Part shown: one piece after another, positions 4,691 to 5,880 of the stretch
How positions within the stretch are numbered: the stretch's first letter is position 1
How the letters are laid out: the number at the start of each line of letters is the position of its first letter
NCBI GenBank assembly: GCA_021299615.1
Contig: JAJTHC010000168.1
Span: forward strand, 1 to 5,880
Direction of reading: 5' to 3'
From: Vampirovibrionales bacterium
GTDB lineage: Bacteria; Cyanobacteriota; Vampirovibrionia; Vampirovibrionales; JAJTHC01
Length of the DNA: 5,880 nucleotides
Notes under the pieces: model-generated
Database searches by the model: none
What the model saw: the letters and a program-made list of their open reading frames with translations, nothing else
What the model was told of the DNA's origin: nothing
Made by a program: the position numbers and the translations under genes

Positions 4691-5880
4691 ATGACGCCTT
4701 CTTTCCCTTCTATTTTCAACCCTCGTACGAGTCAAAAACATTTACCTTTCAAAAGACTTCATACCACTTGGACGTCTATTGGAGCGATGGCATTGATTTT
4801 AGGATTGTTTCACCCTTTTATGAGCTTGCTTTTGCCTCAAGCGACGGCGACGAATTACCCTGTTTCAATTTTGCCAACAGAACAGCTTTCCCATAAGCCT
4901 ATTAGTATTTTTAAGGGGATTAAAGTGGCGCCTGAATCGGCTCGTGTGGATTTAAACTTGCGTAATACAAGCATTGTGGATATTTTACAATTGCTCGCTG
5001 AACAAGGGCATTTCAACATTATTGTGGATGAATCCGTTGCAGGCGTGATGACGGTGGATATTAAAAATATCAGCGTCAACAAAGCGTTGGAATATATTTT
5101 TATTACAGGTGGCTTAAGCTATACGCAAGAAGGCAACACCATTGTAGTGGCGAATACTGCCACCACGAATGCTCGCTCCTTAAATGCCAAGATCTTTAAA
5201 GTGATTCCTGTTAAGTACAGAGACGCTGGACAGGTTTCAATGCAACTGAACCAAACCATTTTTGCAGCAAATAAACCAGGTACGAATAATATGGCGGTTG
5301 CTACATTTGACCCGAACACCAATAGCTTGTTGGTGGTGGCGACGGATCGTGAAGTCGCATTGATTGAAGAGTTATTGCCTCAAATTGATTTACCACGTAA
5401 CCGTAAAGTCTTTAAAATTTTACATGGTAATGAAACCATGATTGCTTTGAGTGTATTTACCACACTCACCACAGGCTGGGCAGATAACATGATGGGTGCA
5501 GCGGGTGGAGCAGCAGGCGGTGCAGCAGGCGGTGCAGCGGGTGGAGCAGCTGGCGGTGCAGCGGGTGGAGCAGCTGGCGGTGCAGCTGGCGGTGCAGCTG
5601 GCGGTGCAGCTGGCGGTGCAGCAGGCGGTGCAGCGGGTGGAGCAGCTGGTGGAGCAGCTGGTGGAGCAGCTGGTGGTGCGGCTGGCGGTGCAGCTGGCGG
5701 TATGGCTGGTGGTATGCAGGCTTATACAAGAGGTGGATTTTCAATGGTGCCGAACCATGCCACAGGTACGGTAACTGTTTACGGAACACCTGAGCAACTA
5801 AAGCTGGTGGAAGAATTGATCCATGAACTCGATGTGGCTCGTCCGCAAGTGATGATTGAACTGTCTTTAGTTGAACTCAC
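4691..5880 (+). CDS. Secretin (PilQ/GspD superfamily), N-terminal part, truncated by window edge
   Basis: The reading frame from ATG 4691 stays open to the window end, giving 396 residues of a longer protein. Residues 21-53 form a signal peptide with a long n-region and a possible cleavage after ATA (51-53). An N0/STN-like domain spans about 84-154 (LNLRNTSIVDILQLLAEQG, then DESVAG, then GNTIVVAN). An N1-type domain spans about 166-235, with IFKVIPVKYRDAGQVS and DPNTNSLLVVATDRE. A third N domain starts near 239 (VFKILHGNETMIALSVF), is interrupted by a Gly/Ala repeat (269-340), and resumes near 350 (GTVTVYGTPEQLKLVEELIHELD). RPQVMIELSLVEL (384-396) is the classical entry to the pore-forming secretin domain, which lies outside the window. 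Role by family: the outer-membrane gated channel for a type IV pilus or type II secretion system. No AMIN domain precedes N0, unlike proteobacterial PilQ. Three N domains point towards GspD-like order, but the lipoprotein neighbour also allows PilQ. Confidence 0.9.
   Translation, partial: MTPSFPSIFNPRTSQKHLPFKRLHTTWTSIGAMALILGLFHPFMSLLLPQATATNYPVSILPTEQLSHKPISIFKGIKVAPESARVDLNLRNTSIVDILQLLAEQGHFNIIVDESVAGVMTVDIKNISVNKALEYIFITGGLSYTQEGNTIVVANTATTNARSLNAKIFKVIPVKYRDAGQVSMQLNQTIFAANKPGTNNMAVATFDPNTNSLLVVATDREVALIEELLPQIDLPRNRKVFKILHGNETMIALSVFTTLTTGWADNMMGAAGGAAGGAAGGAAGGAAGGAAGGAAGGAAGGAAGGAAGGAAGGAAGGAAGGAAGGAAGGAAGGAAGGMAGGMQAYTRGGFSMVPNHATGTVTVYGTPEQLKLVEELIHELDVARPQVMIELSLVEL
5495..5713 (+). 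repeat. 12-bp tandem repeat (in-frame minisatellite) encoding Gly-Ala-Ala-Gly units
   Basis: Eighteen contiguous 12-base units run from 5495 to 5710, with a partial copy to 5713. The commonest unit is ggtgcagctggc. Units 1-17 all encode Gly-Ala-Ala-Gly; unit 18 encodes Gly-Met-Ala-Gly, followed by Gly-Met-Gln. Variation between units 1-17 is confined to third codon positions, so the peptide is perfectly periodic while the DNA is not. Identical units cluster: 8-10 are the same, 13-15 are the same, units 4-5 equal units 6-7, and units 3-5 match units 11-13 at 35 of 36 bases. The array sits inside the third N domain of the secretin. Confidence 0.97.

Noticed and set aside
4674..4694. Six-codon open frame whose stop overlaps the secretin ATG
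   Set aside because: It could be a coupling leader peptide, but its only possible ribosome binding site is weak and such short frames arise by chance; the AAGG inside it serves the secretin.
5496..5774. Open frame of 92 codons on the plus strand, shifted from the secretin frame
   Set aside because: It encodes Ala-Val-Gln/Val-Glu-Gln repeats, a frame-shifted shadow of the minisatellite, with no credible ribosome binding site.
5466..5789. Open frame of 107 codons on the minus strand across the repeat
   Set aside because: It encodes Leu/His/Gln-rich periodic peptide made only by reading the 12-base repeat backwards; GC-rich repeats without stop triplets give open frames in several phases. The secretin frame is clearly the real one.
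1..5880. CRISPR array, insertion sequence, tRNA or rRNA
   Set aside because: No spaced palindromic repeats, transposase motifs, terminal inverted repeats or RNA gene patterns were seen; the only array is the coding repeat in the secretin.

Overview
The window comes from a diderm (Gram-negative type) bacterium of moderate GC content. The evidence is a secretin, which needs an outer membrane, a lipoprotein with a canonical lipobox, and an ArnT-like polyprenyl-phosphate sugar transferase. The genus cannot be fixed by eye. A non-photosynthetic relative of the cyanobacteria (Vampirovibrio-like) is only a weak guess, and a proteobacterium is not excluded.

Layout: (1) Bases 41-2567, plus strand, hold a two-gene unit with a 4-base spacer: an integral-membrane ArnT/PMT-type glycosyltransferase followed by a soluble GT2 enzyme of the dolichyl/undecaprenyl-phosphate hexosyltransferase type. 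Together they look like a donor-maker plus donor-user pair: the GT2 enzyme loads a sugar on the lipid carrier inside the cell, and the ArnT-like enzyme moves it to an acceptor outside the inner membrane. (2) Bases 2585-3505, minus strand, encode a complete M55-family D-aminopeptidase (DppA type). It converges on the GT2 gene with only 17 bases between the stops and no recognisable terminator. (3) Bases 3506-3697 are an AT-rich divergent intergenic region with a run of seven G. (4) Bases 3698-4669, plus strand, encode a lipoprotein with a Pro/Thr/Ser-rich tether and a PilP/GspC-like beta domain. (5) From base 4691 to the window edge, plus strand, lies the N-terminal 396 residues of a secretin (PilQ/GspD superfamily), cut off as the secretin domain begins.

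The most striking object is a 12-base tandem repeat (18 units, 5495-5710) inside the secretin gene. It encodes 17 successive Gly-Ala-Ala-Gly units plus one variant, placed in the loop of the last periplasmic N domain. This is where GspD-type secretins tolerate variable low-complexity loops, but here it is an unusually long and regular Gly/Ala minisatellite. The lipoprotein and secretin probably act as partners in one envelope-spanning machine (type IV pilus or type II secretion). No pilM, pilN or pilO homologue precedes them here.
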